Shown: positions 1 to 5,142 of the stretch, piece by piece
How the letters are laid out: each line of letters opens with the position of its first letter
How positions within the stretch are numbered: the stretch's first letter is position 1
NCBI GenBank assembly: GCA_049662565.1
Contig: JBATBW010000005.1
Coordinates: 1-5,142 of the forward strand
Direction of reading: 5' to 3'
DNA: 5,142 nt
Source: JBATBW01 sp049662565
GTDB lineage: Bacteria > Bacillota_I > Bacilli_A > Erysipelotrichales > Erysipelotrichaceae
Notes under the pieces: model-generated
Seen by the model: the letters and a program-made list of their open reading frames with translations, nothing else
Told to the model about the DNA's origin: nothing
Database searches by the model: none
Made by a program: the position numbers and the translations under genes

Positions 1-13
1 GGGTTATATCTTA

Positions 14-478
14 ATGTCTTCTTCTTTATCACATAGTAATTTAATCGATATGATTAATTTGAAAAATATTATTAATTCTAATCGTAGTGATAAAATTATC
101 ATTTTACCAAATTTAAAGTTTCAGTATCAAAATCAAAATTGTTTACATATCATCAAAAGAATACCAAATATTCAATCTAACGATGTTATTGATATTTCGG
201 ACAATAAGTATATTAAACAAATATATCAAGATAAAGTTATTAGTGAAAAAGGAATAGAATTAGCATTAAAAGATAGTGCTCCAATTATTAAAACTTTAAC
301 CAAAAATACTACTGATAGTATACCAATGATGTTGAGTAAAGGAGTATTATTAGATGATTGTATCGAAAAGAAAAAAGTAAATATCTATGATCAAAGAATT
401 AAAGAAATTAATAAAGAGTTAAAAGATAAAGAAATGGAATTATATGAATTATTAGGGTTAATTAATATAAAGAAATAA
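14..478 (+). CDS. Uncharacterised protein with C-terminal coiled coil; possibly 5'-truncated by the window edge
   Basis: I do not recognise this protein. Read from the ATG at 14 it has 154 residues. The frame stays open upstream to the window edge (codons for G-Y-I-L precede the Met), and the only ribosome-binding candidate is a GGG at bases 1-3, which is too far away to be convincing. This may therefore be the 3' part of a longer gene. Residues about 25-50 are hydrophobic/basic and look like beta strands (KIIILPNLKF, CLHIIKR). Residues about 75-115 are more helical, with a conspicuous SAPIIKTLTKNTTDSIP segment. Residues 118-147 are highly charged (K/E/D-rich) with leucine and isoleucine spacing typical of a coiled coil. 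There is no signal peptide or membrane segment. The stop lies 18 bases before the next start, so it is probably co-transcribed with the membrane protein at 497-1537. Coding is supported by length, composition and that spacing; function is unknown. Confidence 0.7.
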   Translation: MSSSLSHSNLIDMINLKNIINSNRSDKIIILPNLKFQYQNQNCLHIIKRIPNIQSNDVIDISDNKYIKQIYQDKVISEKGIELALKDSAPIIKTLTKNTTDSIPMMLSKGVLLDDCIEKKKVNIYDQRIKEINKELKDKEMELYELLGLINIKK

Positions 479-486
479 GTTTCGTA

Positions 487-492
487 GGGGGA
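487..492 (+). promoter_or_regulatory. Strong ribosome binding site for the membrane-protein gene
   Basis: A GGGGGA run sits 4-5 bases before the ATG at 497, in the short gap after the preceding stop. It fixes the start of the membrane-protein gene and suggests independent, efficient initiation within a shared transcript. Confidence 0.75.
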
Positions 493-496
493 TAAT

Positions 497-1537
497 ATGG
501 TTGATAATCTTTTTGAATTTAAAAAACTAATTAGGAAGTATAATAACCATTTAAATTTTAAAATAATTGGATGGTTGATTTATGGTGTTATTAATTGTGT
601 TGCGATATTATTTGTATGTTTCGTTGGTGAATTCATTATACAGTTAGCTTTGAGATTTGATTATTCATTTAGTGGTTTTTTTGATGTTGTCTTAACAGGT
701 GGTTTTGGTTTATTTGTGTCAAGTATAATTTTAATTGTCTTACTTAAAGCAATTGAGCTATCATCAAGGTTATTATCTAATAATTTATTATTTGAAACAT
801 CAACTATTAAATCATTAATAACTATTATGGATAAGGTTTATCGGGATAATGATTATAATAATTTGGAAGATAATCTACCCAATTTTCTTCGTTTTAAAAA
901 CAAATTGCATCGAAAAACTGTTTTATTGAATATGATTTATAAAATTAGATTTATTATCTGTATTATTTTTATTGCTGTTTTTTCTTATTTATTTTATAAA
1001 TATTATTTATTTGATAATATGCCAAATATTTTAGCGAGTTTAAATAATGAGTATTGGTTGCCATTTATTGTTGCGTGGATTGGGGTAATCATTGTGGTTG
1101 GTGGCGTAATAGGCTTAACTTTATTACCTTTTAATCATTTGTGGAACTATAAAGGTGGTTTAATTACTCTATATAATATGTTAGATGTTGCGAAAAATGT
1201 ATTTGAGCACAAGGATTATATAGTGACAAATTATGATGATATTATTGTGTCTTTTGATAATGATGATATTGATTTAGTAAATTTTAGTCATGAATTAGCA
1301 AAAAGTATGGAAATGTTTGAAATACGATTACCATATATATCAAATTATGATGATCTGGTTATAAATGAATATAGTGACAATTTAACAACATTATATGATA
1401 TTGTCGATGAATTAAATGAATTATATGATCGGGATATGTATATTAAACATAAAAACAGCATCCTTGATATATATAATTATTATATATATTGTTATGAAAT
1501 GGATCCAAAATATAATCAATTGTTGATTAATGAATAA
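497..1537 (+). CDS. Uncharacterised integral membrane protein, four predicted transmembrane helices and a C-terminal soluble domain
   Basis: This 346-residue protein is not one I recognise. Visible architecture: a short basic N-terminus (FKKLIRKYNNH), then hydrophobic segments at about residues 22-48, 62-87, 147-167 and 186-212. A soluble linker of about 60 residues lies between helices 2 and 3, and an acidic, Tyr/Asp-rich C-terminal domain runs from about 213 to 346. Helix 4 carries a VVGGVIGLTLLP glycine-rich stretch, and helix 2 follows TGGFGLF. The basic N-terminus and K/R-rich 131-151 suggest that the termini and the 88-146 linker are cytoplasmic (positive-inside rule; inferred). I see no transporter, permease or enzyme signature and no signal-peptidase site. 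The start is set by the GGGGG site at 487-491. The neighbour upstream is 18 bases away, so the two probably form one unit, and transcription ends at the hairpin at 1545-1566. All four tryptophans are TGG. Confidence 0.85.
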   Translation: MVDNLFEFKKLIRKYNNHLNFKIIGWLIYGVINCVAILFVCFVGEFIIQLALRFDYSFSGFFDVVLTGGFGLFVSSIILIVLLKAIELSSRLLSNNLLFETSTIKSLITIMDKVYRDNDYNNLEDNLPNFLRFKNKLHRKTVLLNMIYKIRFIICIIFIAVFSYLFYKYYLFDNMPNILASLNNEYWLPFIVAWIGVIIVVGGVIGLTLLPFNHLWNYKGGLITLYNMLDVAKNVFEHKDYIVTNYDDIIVSFDNDDIDLVNFSHELAKSMEMFEIRLPYISNYDDLVINEYSDNLTTLYDIVDELNELYDRDMYIKHKNSILDIYNYYIYCYEMDPKYNQLLINE

Positions 1538-1544
1538 AATAAAA

Positions 1545-1566
1545 ATTGTGGTCTTTTGGCCACAAT
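1545..1566. terminator. Bidirectional rho-independent terminator between convergent genes
   Basis: ATTGTGGTC pairs with GGCCACAAT (nine pairs including one T-G wobble) around a TTTT loop. It lies between the stop of the membrane-protein gene (1537) and the stop of the minus-strand Nudix gene (1571). Read on the minus strand it is followed by a T-rich tract (TTTTATTTTATT), a good terminator for the Nudix gene. On the plus strand the downstream tract is more mixed (ATTATTATAAATAATTTTT), so termination there is probably weaker. Confidence 0.8.
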
Positions 1567-1570
1567 ATTA

Positions 1571-1954
1571 TTATAAATAATTTTTAATTTGATGTAATAC
1601 TTCAATATCAGCTTCTAACCAGTTGACATCAAACAGGTGGTCTTTATCTAACCATTGGAAGTCTAAGTGTTCAACTAATTCAAAATCATCGATAAGTTGA
1701 CATAGATAACAATGTAAAGTTACATGGAAAGTAGGGTAATCATATTCTACGGTTGTTATAAAGGAATCAATTGAAATATGAGCATTTAGTTCTTCTTTTA
1801 TTTCTCGGATGAGTGCATGTTCTTTAGATTCATTTAGTTCTACTTTACCACCAGGGAATTCCCAATATCCTTTATAATCGCCATAACCACGACAAGTAGT
1901 TAGTATTTTGTTTTGATGCTTAATAACTGCGGCTACTACTTCGATTTTTTTCAT
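1571..1954 (-). CDS. Nudix hydrolase, MutT/NudG-like (deoxy)nucleoside triphosphate pyrophosphohydrolase
   Basis: This 127-residue protein is the normal length for small MutT-type Nudix enzymes. They hydrolyse nucleoside triphosphates to the monophosphate and pyrophosphate in the cytoplasm, often to remove oxidised or modified nucleotides. The sequence opens with the typical beta strand VVAAVI, then the family's YWEFPGGKVE block at residues 30-39. The Nudix box GX5EX7REUXEEXGU runs from G36 through E42 to R50-E51-I52-K53-E54-E55, so the metal-binding glutamates are intact. The box ends L-N-A instead of X-G-U, with N57 in the last glycine position; this substitution is common in MutT/NudG relatives. 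EHLDFQWL at 95-102 matches the late EH-W signature. The start has a GGTGAT site just upstream (1963-1958, minus strand). The gene is convergent with the membrane-protein gene and divergent from the gene at 2052. Family assignment is secure; the substrate (8-oxo-dGTP, CTP or 5-methyl-dCTP) cannot be decided from sequence, so I give no symbol. Confidence 0.93.
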   Translation of the reverse strand: MKKIEVVAAVIKHQNKILTTCRGYGDYKGYWEFPGGKVELNESKEHALIREIKEELNAHISIDSFITTVEYDYPTFHVTLHCYLCQLIDDFELVEHLDFQWLDKDHLFDVNWLEADIEVLHQIKNYL

Positions 1955-1989
1955 ATGATCACCATTATATAATTTTTATATATGGTTAA

Positions 1990-1998
1990 ATTGTACCA
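1990..1998 (-). promoter_or_regulatory. Predicted extended -10 promoter of the Nudix gene
   Basis: On the minus strand TGGTACAAT reads as an extended -10 element (TGn followed by TACAAT, at 1995-1990). It would start transcription around 1983, about 29 bases before the Nudix start codon and upstream of its GGTGAT ribosome binding site. No good -35 is visible at the right spacing, which fits an extended -10 promoter. Its downstream half lies inside the left arm of the inverted repeat at 1981-2034. Confidence 0.45.
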
Positions 1999-2025
1999 TA
2001 TTTAGTATAGCAATTATATTATAAT
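1991..2025 (+). promoter_or_regulatory. Predicted promoter of the single-module gene
   Basis: TTGTAC at 1991-1996 is a plausible -35. Two overlapping -10 candidates follow: TATATT at 2015-2020 (18-base spacing) and a perfect TATAAT at 2020-2025, which has no good -35 of its own. Either would begin the transcript around 2027-2032, just before the AAGGGGG site at 2038. This promoter overlaps the oppositely directed Nudix promoter and the right arm of the inverted repeat. Confidence 0.45.
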
Positions 2026-2037
2026 TTAACCATAAAC

Positions 2038-2044
2038 AAGGGGG
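2038..2044 (+). promoter_or_regulatory. Strong ribosome binding site of the single-module gene
   Basis: AAGGGGG lies seven bases before the ATG at 2052. It decides the start, which also agrees with the N-terminus of the paralogue at 2878-4179, since the two align from their first residues without a gap. Confidence 0.75.
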
Positions 2045-2051
2045 AATTATT

Positions 2052-2714
2052 ATGATAGATAATTTACAAGAATTAAGTGATGATTTAAATGCGGGAACAT
2101 GTCCGTATAATGTTTTAATTGTTTCTAAATTAATGGCTGATATTATCAATGAACAAGCAATTAAATGTGATGTTATTTTAGTGAAAGGCGACAAAATATT
2201 TGCCTTTGATTATAATTATGATTTTAATAAGTTTCCATCAAGTTTAGAAGAAGTATTTGATGCATTTGTTCAGTTTTCTAAAACAATTGGGTCAAAGAAG
2301 AATAAGTTTATTAATAAAATTGCAAAGTCTAATGATAGTCAATTATTTTCGATATTTAATGTTGAAAAAGATCGCCAAAAATATCTCGATTCAATTACGG
2401 CTTGTGTTTTCCAAAGAGAGAATATAATCGATGATTTTGGATTAATTGATCAGTTTGAAAATCATTGTTTTATGGTGCCTTTTATTACACAAAGGATTTG
2501 TGAAGAACATGGAATTAGTAGTGATGATCTAAATTCCAACAATATTAATGATTATGTTCGTAGCGCTTTGTATCGGGTTTGGTATGAATATAATGTGTAT
2601 AATAATGTTAATGATATAACTGTTTCGATGAATACTGCATTAGAGTTACATGTTGAAGATTTGCCTAATTTCTTTATATTGAAACCATCACCTATTAAGA
2701 AATATTTTGATTAG
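2052..2714 (+). CDS. Unknown protein, single copy of a ~215-residue module repeated in the neighbouring gene
   Basis: I do not recognise this 220-residue, soluble, probably mostly helical protein. It has no signal peptide or membrane segment. It is a paralogue of the N-terminal half of the protein at 2878-4179: the two align colinearly without gaps from residue 1 to about 215, with about 71 identities by hand count. Best-conserved blocks are LIVSKLMADII (22-32), KIF/A (48-51), FPSSLEEVF (61-69) with FVQ (72-74), RQKYLDSI (108-115), C150, SSDD (156-159), INDY (165-168) and RVWYEYNV (175-182), ending at KPS (211-213). The stretch 80-100 is the variable part. There is no catalytic motif I can name. 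The gene is divergent from the Nudix gene, shares its control region, and appears to be a single-gene transcript ending at the hairpin at 2803-2831. It stops at TAG, the only non-TAA stop in the window. Coding is secure; function is unknown. Confidence 0.87.
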   Translation: MIDNLQELSDDLNAGTCPYNVLIVSKLMADIINEQAIKCDVILVKGDKIFAFDYNYDFNKFPSSLEEVFDAFVQFSKTIGSKKNKFINKIAKSNDSQLFSIFNVEKDRQKYLDSITACVFQRENIIDDFGLIDQFENHCFMVPFITQRICEEHGISSDDLNSNNINDYVRSALYRVWYEYNVYNNVNDITVSMNTALELHVEDLPNFFILKPSPIKKYFD

Positions 2715-2730
2715 GATAAATCAAATATTT
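2700..2730 (+). repeat. AT-rich imperfect inverted repeat across the stop of the single-module gene
   Basis: AAATATTTTGATT (2700-2712) can pair with AATCAAATATTT (2719-2730) with one bulged T, placing the TAG stop in or beside the loop. No T-tract follows, so it is not a standard terminator. The left-arm sequence AATATTTTGATT recurs at 2761-2772 and could compete for pairing. In DNA this AT-rich, chance is a real possibility. Confidence 0.3.
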
Positions 2731-2802
2731 ACTTCTGAAAATTGATAAAAATAAGTTGATAATATTTTGATTTAATTTCTATTATTAATCTATTTAGTTA
2801 TT

Positions 2803-2831
2803 AAAACTAACATTTTATTGTTAGTTTTTTT
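2803..2831 (+). terminator. Rho-independent terminator of the single-module gene
   Basis: AAAACTAACA (2803-2812) pairs perfectly over ten bases with TGTTAGTTTT (2819-2828) around a six-base loop, and the right arm runs into seven consecutive T (2825-2831). The stem has only two G-C pairs, but the form is classical. It separates the single-module gene from the next transcription unit, so the two paralogues are probably transcribed separately. Confidence 0.75.
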
Positions 2832-2857
2832 GATTATGCATAAATGCGTAGTATTAT
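2830..2857 (+). promoter_or_regulatory. Candidate promoter of the double-module/acetyltransferase operon
   Basis: TTGATT (2830-2835) and TATTAT (2852-2857) are 16 bases apart and lie immediately after the upstream terminator. The transcript would start close to the AAGGGGTG ribosome binding site (2864-2871), giving a very short leader. An 8-base palindrome, TATGCATA (2835-2842), falls between the two boxes. The boxes are weak matches in AT-rich DNA, so this remains a candidate. Confidence 0.4.
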
Positions 2858-2877
2858 ATATATAAGGGGTGTAAATT

Positions 2878-4179
2878 ATGAATAAATCTTATGAAAAATT
2901 ATTGAACAAGCTTGACCAAACTACTAATAATTATAATCTTTTAATTGTTTCTAAAATAATGGCTGATATCATTTGTGAAAAAACGATAACTAATCAGTTT
3001 TTTACTGTGCAAGGGGAAAACATATTTGCTTATATTGATGTGAGTAAATTTGATGATTTCCCATCTTCTGTCGAAGAAGTATTTAATCTTTTTGTACAAT
3101 GTTTAGAAAATAGTAATAAGTTATTTAATAATGTTAATAGTCGCTTGGGTATTGACTCACCATTAAAAGTTGTGAAGATGTTTACGGATAGCAATAATCG
3201 TCAAAAATATATTGATTCAATATCTAATTGTATTGTTGAAAATATTGATCTATTAGATCATTTGAGTATTTCTAAACAAATGAAGAAACATAATTATATT
3301 AGACAAATGATTGTTGATGAAGTTTGTAAGAAATATAAAGTTTCTAGTGATTTAGTAGATGCCTCTTCAATTAATCGTTATATGCAGTATTTTGTTTTTA
3401 GAATATATTACCAATATAATGTAGAGGAAAATATTGATAATATATTTACTGATCTTAATCACGTTATGGATTTAAATGAAAAGGCTTTAAGAAAGATAAT
3501 TAGATTAAAACCGTCGGTAATTGAACCTTTAAGTTTGTTTGAAGAGCATACTAATGTTGAACATTTATTAGATAGTGAAAAGAATAATCATAAGGAAATC
3601 GTTATTAAGTCAATGATATTAGCTGATATTTTAAACAAATATGAAAGTATTGATATTTTCTTAGATATTAATGATGATGTAGTAACATCAAAATTATTTG
3701 AATATGAAATAGATTTATATCCCATATCTTTAGAGGACGCTTTAAAACGATTCTTATATTCTTTACAAAACATCTTTGATAATCAACCAGATATTTTAAA
3801 GAAAAATAAACTAAATAAATTACGGATAAAAATAGATTATCAAAATCTAATTAATGAAATTTGCGATAATTTTGATTCAATTTTACAACAAGTTGAAGAA
3901 GTTCATTTTTATAAGGTAGATGTATATATTTCAGCACAATTAGATGATGCGATAATATCAAATAATTTCATTGATGCATTAGCTAAAGAAGTTTGTAAAA
4001 AGTATGATATTAAACAAAGTAGTATTGATTATAGTGTTATCCAAAATTATTTTATGATTTTAAAAGTTAAAAGTTATTATGATTTTAATAAGAATGAAGG
4101 TATTGATAAAGGTCATTATGAAATGATATTAGAAAATAAGATAGGTTATCAAAACATTATCAATATTTTATCGTTATAA
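2878..4179 (+). CDS. Unknown protein with two tandem copies of the same module as the upstream gene
   Basis: This 433-residue protein is unrecognised, soluble and probably mainly helical. Residues 1 to about 215 match the protein encoded at 2052-2714 along their whole length (conserved LIVSKIMADII at 22-32, FPSSVEEVF at 61-69, RQKYIDSI at 108-115, KPS at 211-213). Residues about 235-433 are a more diverged second copy. IVIKSMILADI (241-251) matches 21-31, YPISLEDA (281-288) matches FPSSVEEV (61-68), and EVCKKY (371-376) repeats 148-153 exactly. I388, Y391 and YYxFN (400-404) match I165, Y168 and YYxYN (177-181). The cysteine after E/R-I/V is kept in all three copies. Residues about 216-235 form an acidic linker. 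I see no known enzyme motif. The start is fixed by AAGGGGTG at 2864-2871. The stop is 17 bases before the acetyltransferase start, so the two are almost certainly one operon. The function could be a scaffold, a binding protein or a substrate of that enzyme; none of these is shown by sequence. Confidence 0.88.
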   Translation: MNKSYEKLLNKLDQTTNNYNLLIVSKIMADIICEKTITNQFFTVQGENIFAYIDVSKFDDFPSSVEEVFNLFVQCLENSNKLFNNVNSRLGIDSPLKVVKMFTDSNNRQKYIDSISNCIVENIDLLDHLSISKQMKKHNYIRQMIVDEVCKKYKVSSDLVDASSINRYMQYFVFRIYYQYNVEENIDNIFTDLNHVMDLNEKALRKIIRLKPSVIEPLSLFEEHTNVEHLLDSEKNNHKEIVIKSMILADILNKYESIDIFLDINDDVVTSKLFEYEIDLYPISLEDALKRFLYSLQNIFDNQPDILKKNKLNKLRIKIDYQNLINEICDNFDSILQQVEEVHFYKVDVYISAQLDDAIISNNFIDALAKEVCKKYDIKQSSIDYSVIQNYFMILKVKSYYDFNKNEGIDKGHYEMILENKIGYQNIINILSL

Positions 4180-4186
4180 TAAATTA

Positions 4187-4193
4187 AGGAGAG
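4187..4193 (+). promoter_or_regulatory. Ribosome binding site of the acetyltransferase gene
   Basis: AGGAGAG lies three bases before the ATG at 4197 (its GGAG core is five bases away) and inside the 17-base gap after the preceding stop. This supports the chosen start and a shared transcript with the upstream gene. Confidence 0.7.
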
Positions 4194-4196
4194 TTT

Positions 4197-5033
4197 ATGT
4201 ATAATTATCAATCTTTAAAAAATGTGGACTATGATGACATCGTTGAGTGTTTTAATTTAGCTTTTAGTGATTACTATGTACCGATGCAATTAACAAAAGA
4301 ACAATTACAAATGCATTTTTTGTTAAGTGGTGTAGATATTAATTTATCTTATGGCGCTTTTATCGATAATCAAATGATTGGTTTCATTTTTAATTCAAGT
4401 AATATCTTTAATGGTGAAAAAGTTGTTTTTGATGTGGGTACTGGTGTGGTACCTTTACATCGAGGTAATAAGGTGTTTACTAATTTGTTTAAATATATGC
4501 AAAAAGAGTTAGCTAAAAATCATATTCACAAATATTACCTTGAAGTTTTACAACAAAATGATAAAGCTATTTCATCTTATAAAAAACAAGGATTTAATGT
4601 CACTAGACATTTTGTTGTGCTTAATGCTTCTTATGATGATAAAGCAAAAACTAATAATAATATAGTATATGTTGAATTTAATCAATTTGATTTTAATGAC
4701 ATTACTCATTGTATTAATATTAAGCCTTCGTATGAGCATTCAATTAATGTATTAAAGGCTAATCCAAATTTTTATGATATTAGCTATATTAAAAAAGATA
4801 ATATGATCACTGCTTATTGTGTTTATTCTAAAGTAAATGGTAGTATTGTTCAATTTGGTTATAGTAATATTATTGATATGGCAGATATTGTCGAAGCACT
4901 ATTGAAGAGATTTAAAAATATTACTATTAAAAATATTGATATAATTTATACTGATTTATTGACAATGTTGAATGACATTGGCTTTAAAGAAGTTTGTAAA
5001 CAATTTGAGATGGTAAAAACAATATTCAATTAA
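4197..5033 (+). CDS. GNAT-family N-acetyltransferase, two-lobed
   Basis: This 278-residue protein is a cytoplasmic transferase expected to move an acetyl group from acetyl-CoA to an amine on a small molecule or protein; the acceptor is unknown. Residues 1 to about 145 form a typical GNAT lobe: AFSDYYVPMQLTKEQL (22-37), the central strand YGAFIDNQMIGFIF (52-65), FDVGTGVVP (78-86), and motif A HRGNKVFTNLF (88-98). Next come the strand YYLEVLQQN (113-121) and the motif-B pattern N121-A124-Y128-GF (132-133). In motif A the classical R-x-x-G-x-G/A is replaced by RGNKVF, a variant I recall from a GNAT subfamily with RGxKL/V in this place. Residues about 157-278 look like a degenerate second GNAT lobe (IKPSYEHS at 175-182, DIGFKEVCKQFEM at 260-272), so it is longer than single-domain GNATs of about 150-180 residues. 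It follows the double-module gene by 17 bases and ends before a weak hairpin. The family is sure; the substrate is not. Confidence 0.92.
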   Translation: MYNYQSLKNVDYDDIVECFNLAFSDYYVPMQLTKEQLQMHFLLSGVDINLSYGAFIDNQMIGFIFNSSNIFNGEKVVFDVGTGVVPLHRGNKVFTNLFKYMQKELAKNHIHKYYLEVLQQNDKAISSYKKQGFNVTRHFVVLNASYDDKAKTNNNIVYVEFNQFDFNDITHCINIKPSYEHSINVLKANPNFYDISYIKKDNMITAYCVYSKVNGSIVQFGYSNIIDMADIVEALLKRFKNITIKNIDIIYTDLLTMLNDIGFKEVCKQFEMVKTIFN

Positions 5034-5040
5034 TAATAAC

Positions 5041-5078
5041 AAAAAATCCTATTTAAATGATGTGGGTCTTTTGTTTTA
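5041..5078 (+). terminator. Weak terminator-like hairpin after the acetyltransferase gene
   Basis: AAAAAATCC (5041-5049) can pair with GGGTCTTTT (5064-5072) with one A-C mismatch and one T-G wobble, followed by GTTTTATG. The loop is 14 bases and contains the palindrome ATTTAAAT. On the minus strand the same structure runs into TTTTTT, so it might serve a gene converging from the right. The rest of 5034-5142 shows no gene or other signal. Confidence 0.4.
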
Positions 5079-5142
5079 TGTAATTATTATTGATTAAGTT
5101 TGTTTTAAAAAATTCAGTTATTAAGATTTTCAAATACACAAC

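Larger units (their letters stand above)
1981..2034. repeat. Perfect 12-bp inverted repeat, candidate operator of the divergent promoters
   Basis: TATGGTTAAATT at 1981-1992 is repeated exactly in inverted orientation as AATTTAACCATA at 2023-2034. The arm centres are 42 bases apart, close to four helical turns, so a protein bound at both arms would sit on one face of the DNA. The left arm covers the -10/start region of the predicted Nudix promoter, and the right arm covers the -10/start region of the predicted plus-strand promoter. Because both predicted starts lie at the arms, neither transcript would contain the complete repeat. A DNA-level operator is therefore more likely than an RNA hairpin. 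The regulator is not identifiable. Confidence 0.55.

Noticed and set aside
1467..1489. Near-palindromic ATATATAATTATTATATATAT run
   Set aside because: It lies inside the membrane-protein gene and encodes an ordinary I/Y/N-rich stretch, which is expected from the base composition.
1964..1969. Perfect TATAAT on the minus strand just before the Nudix start codon
   Set aside because: As a -10 box it would begin the transcript at about the start codon and exclude the GGTGAT ribosome binding site. The TGGTACAAT further upstream is a better choice.
1976..2194. Minus-strand open frame of 72 codons overlapping the start of the single-module gene
   Set aside because: It is antisense to a well-supported gene and crosses the divergent promoter region. 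It has no ribosome binding site of quality and an improbable composition, so it is a shadow frame.
3588..3773. Minus-strand open frame of 61 codons inside the double-module gene
   Set aside because: It lies wholly antisense to a conserved, repeat-bearing coding region, with no promoter or ribosome binding site. It is a shadow frame.
2878..5033. Possible toxin-antitoxin pair, with the GNAT enzyme as a TacT/AtaT-like toxin
   Set aside because: GNAT toxins are single-domain proteins of about 150-180 residues preceded by a small ribbon-helix-helix antitoxin. Here the enzyme is two-lobed, 278 residues long, and follows a 433-residue protein without a DNA-binding motif.
1..5142. Mycoplasma-type genetic code (TGA as tryptophan)
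   Set aside because: All genes use TGG for tryptophan and none has an in-frame TGA, although this AT-rich DNA would favour TGA under that code.

Overview
The window is very AT-rich, roughly a quarter G+C by eye. It reads as chromosomal DNA of a low-GC Gram-positive bacterium (Bacillota, perhaps a gut Erysipelotrichia/Coprobacillus-like or Acholeplasma-like lineage). Support comes from strong GGGGG/AAGGAG-type ribosome binding sites, TTG-n-TATAAT-like promoters, small hairpin-plus-T-tract terminators and TAA/TAG stops. Tryptophan is written TGG wherever it occurs and no gene contains an in-frame TGA, so the standard bacterial code fits and the Mycoplasma code does not. The exact taxon is an inference.

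Layout. (1) 1-1537, plus strand: an unrecognised coiled-coil-tailed protein whose frame is open to the left edge, then a four-helix membrane protein 18 bases later, forming a probable two-gene unit. (2) 1545-1566: a hairpin shared as terminator by the membrane-protein gene and the convergent Nudix gene. (3) 1571-1954, minus strand: a MutT/NudG-like Nudix hydrolase. (4) 1955-2051: a compact divergent control region holding a perfect 12-bp inverted repeat. One arm overlaps each predicted promoter. (5) 2052-2714, plus strand: a 220-residue protein of unknown function, with a hairpin terminator downstream. (6) 2878-4179: a 433-residue protein made of two copies of the same module, followed after 17 bases by (7) 4197-5033: a two-lobed GNAT acetyltransferase. 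(8) 5034-5142: non-coding, with a weak terminator-like hairpin.

The Nudix hydrolase and the GNAT enzyme are recognisable. The most interesting content is the unrecognised module of about 200-215 residues that occurs three times: once alone (2052-2714) and twice in tandem (2878-4179). The single-module protein and the first half of the double-module protein align without a gap over about 215 residues at about one third identity (counted by hand). The double-module gene appears translationally linked to the acetyltransferase, and the single-module gene is divergently linked to the Nudix gene. No mobile element, CRISPR array, tRNA or rRNA was seen.
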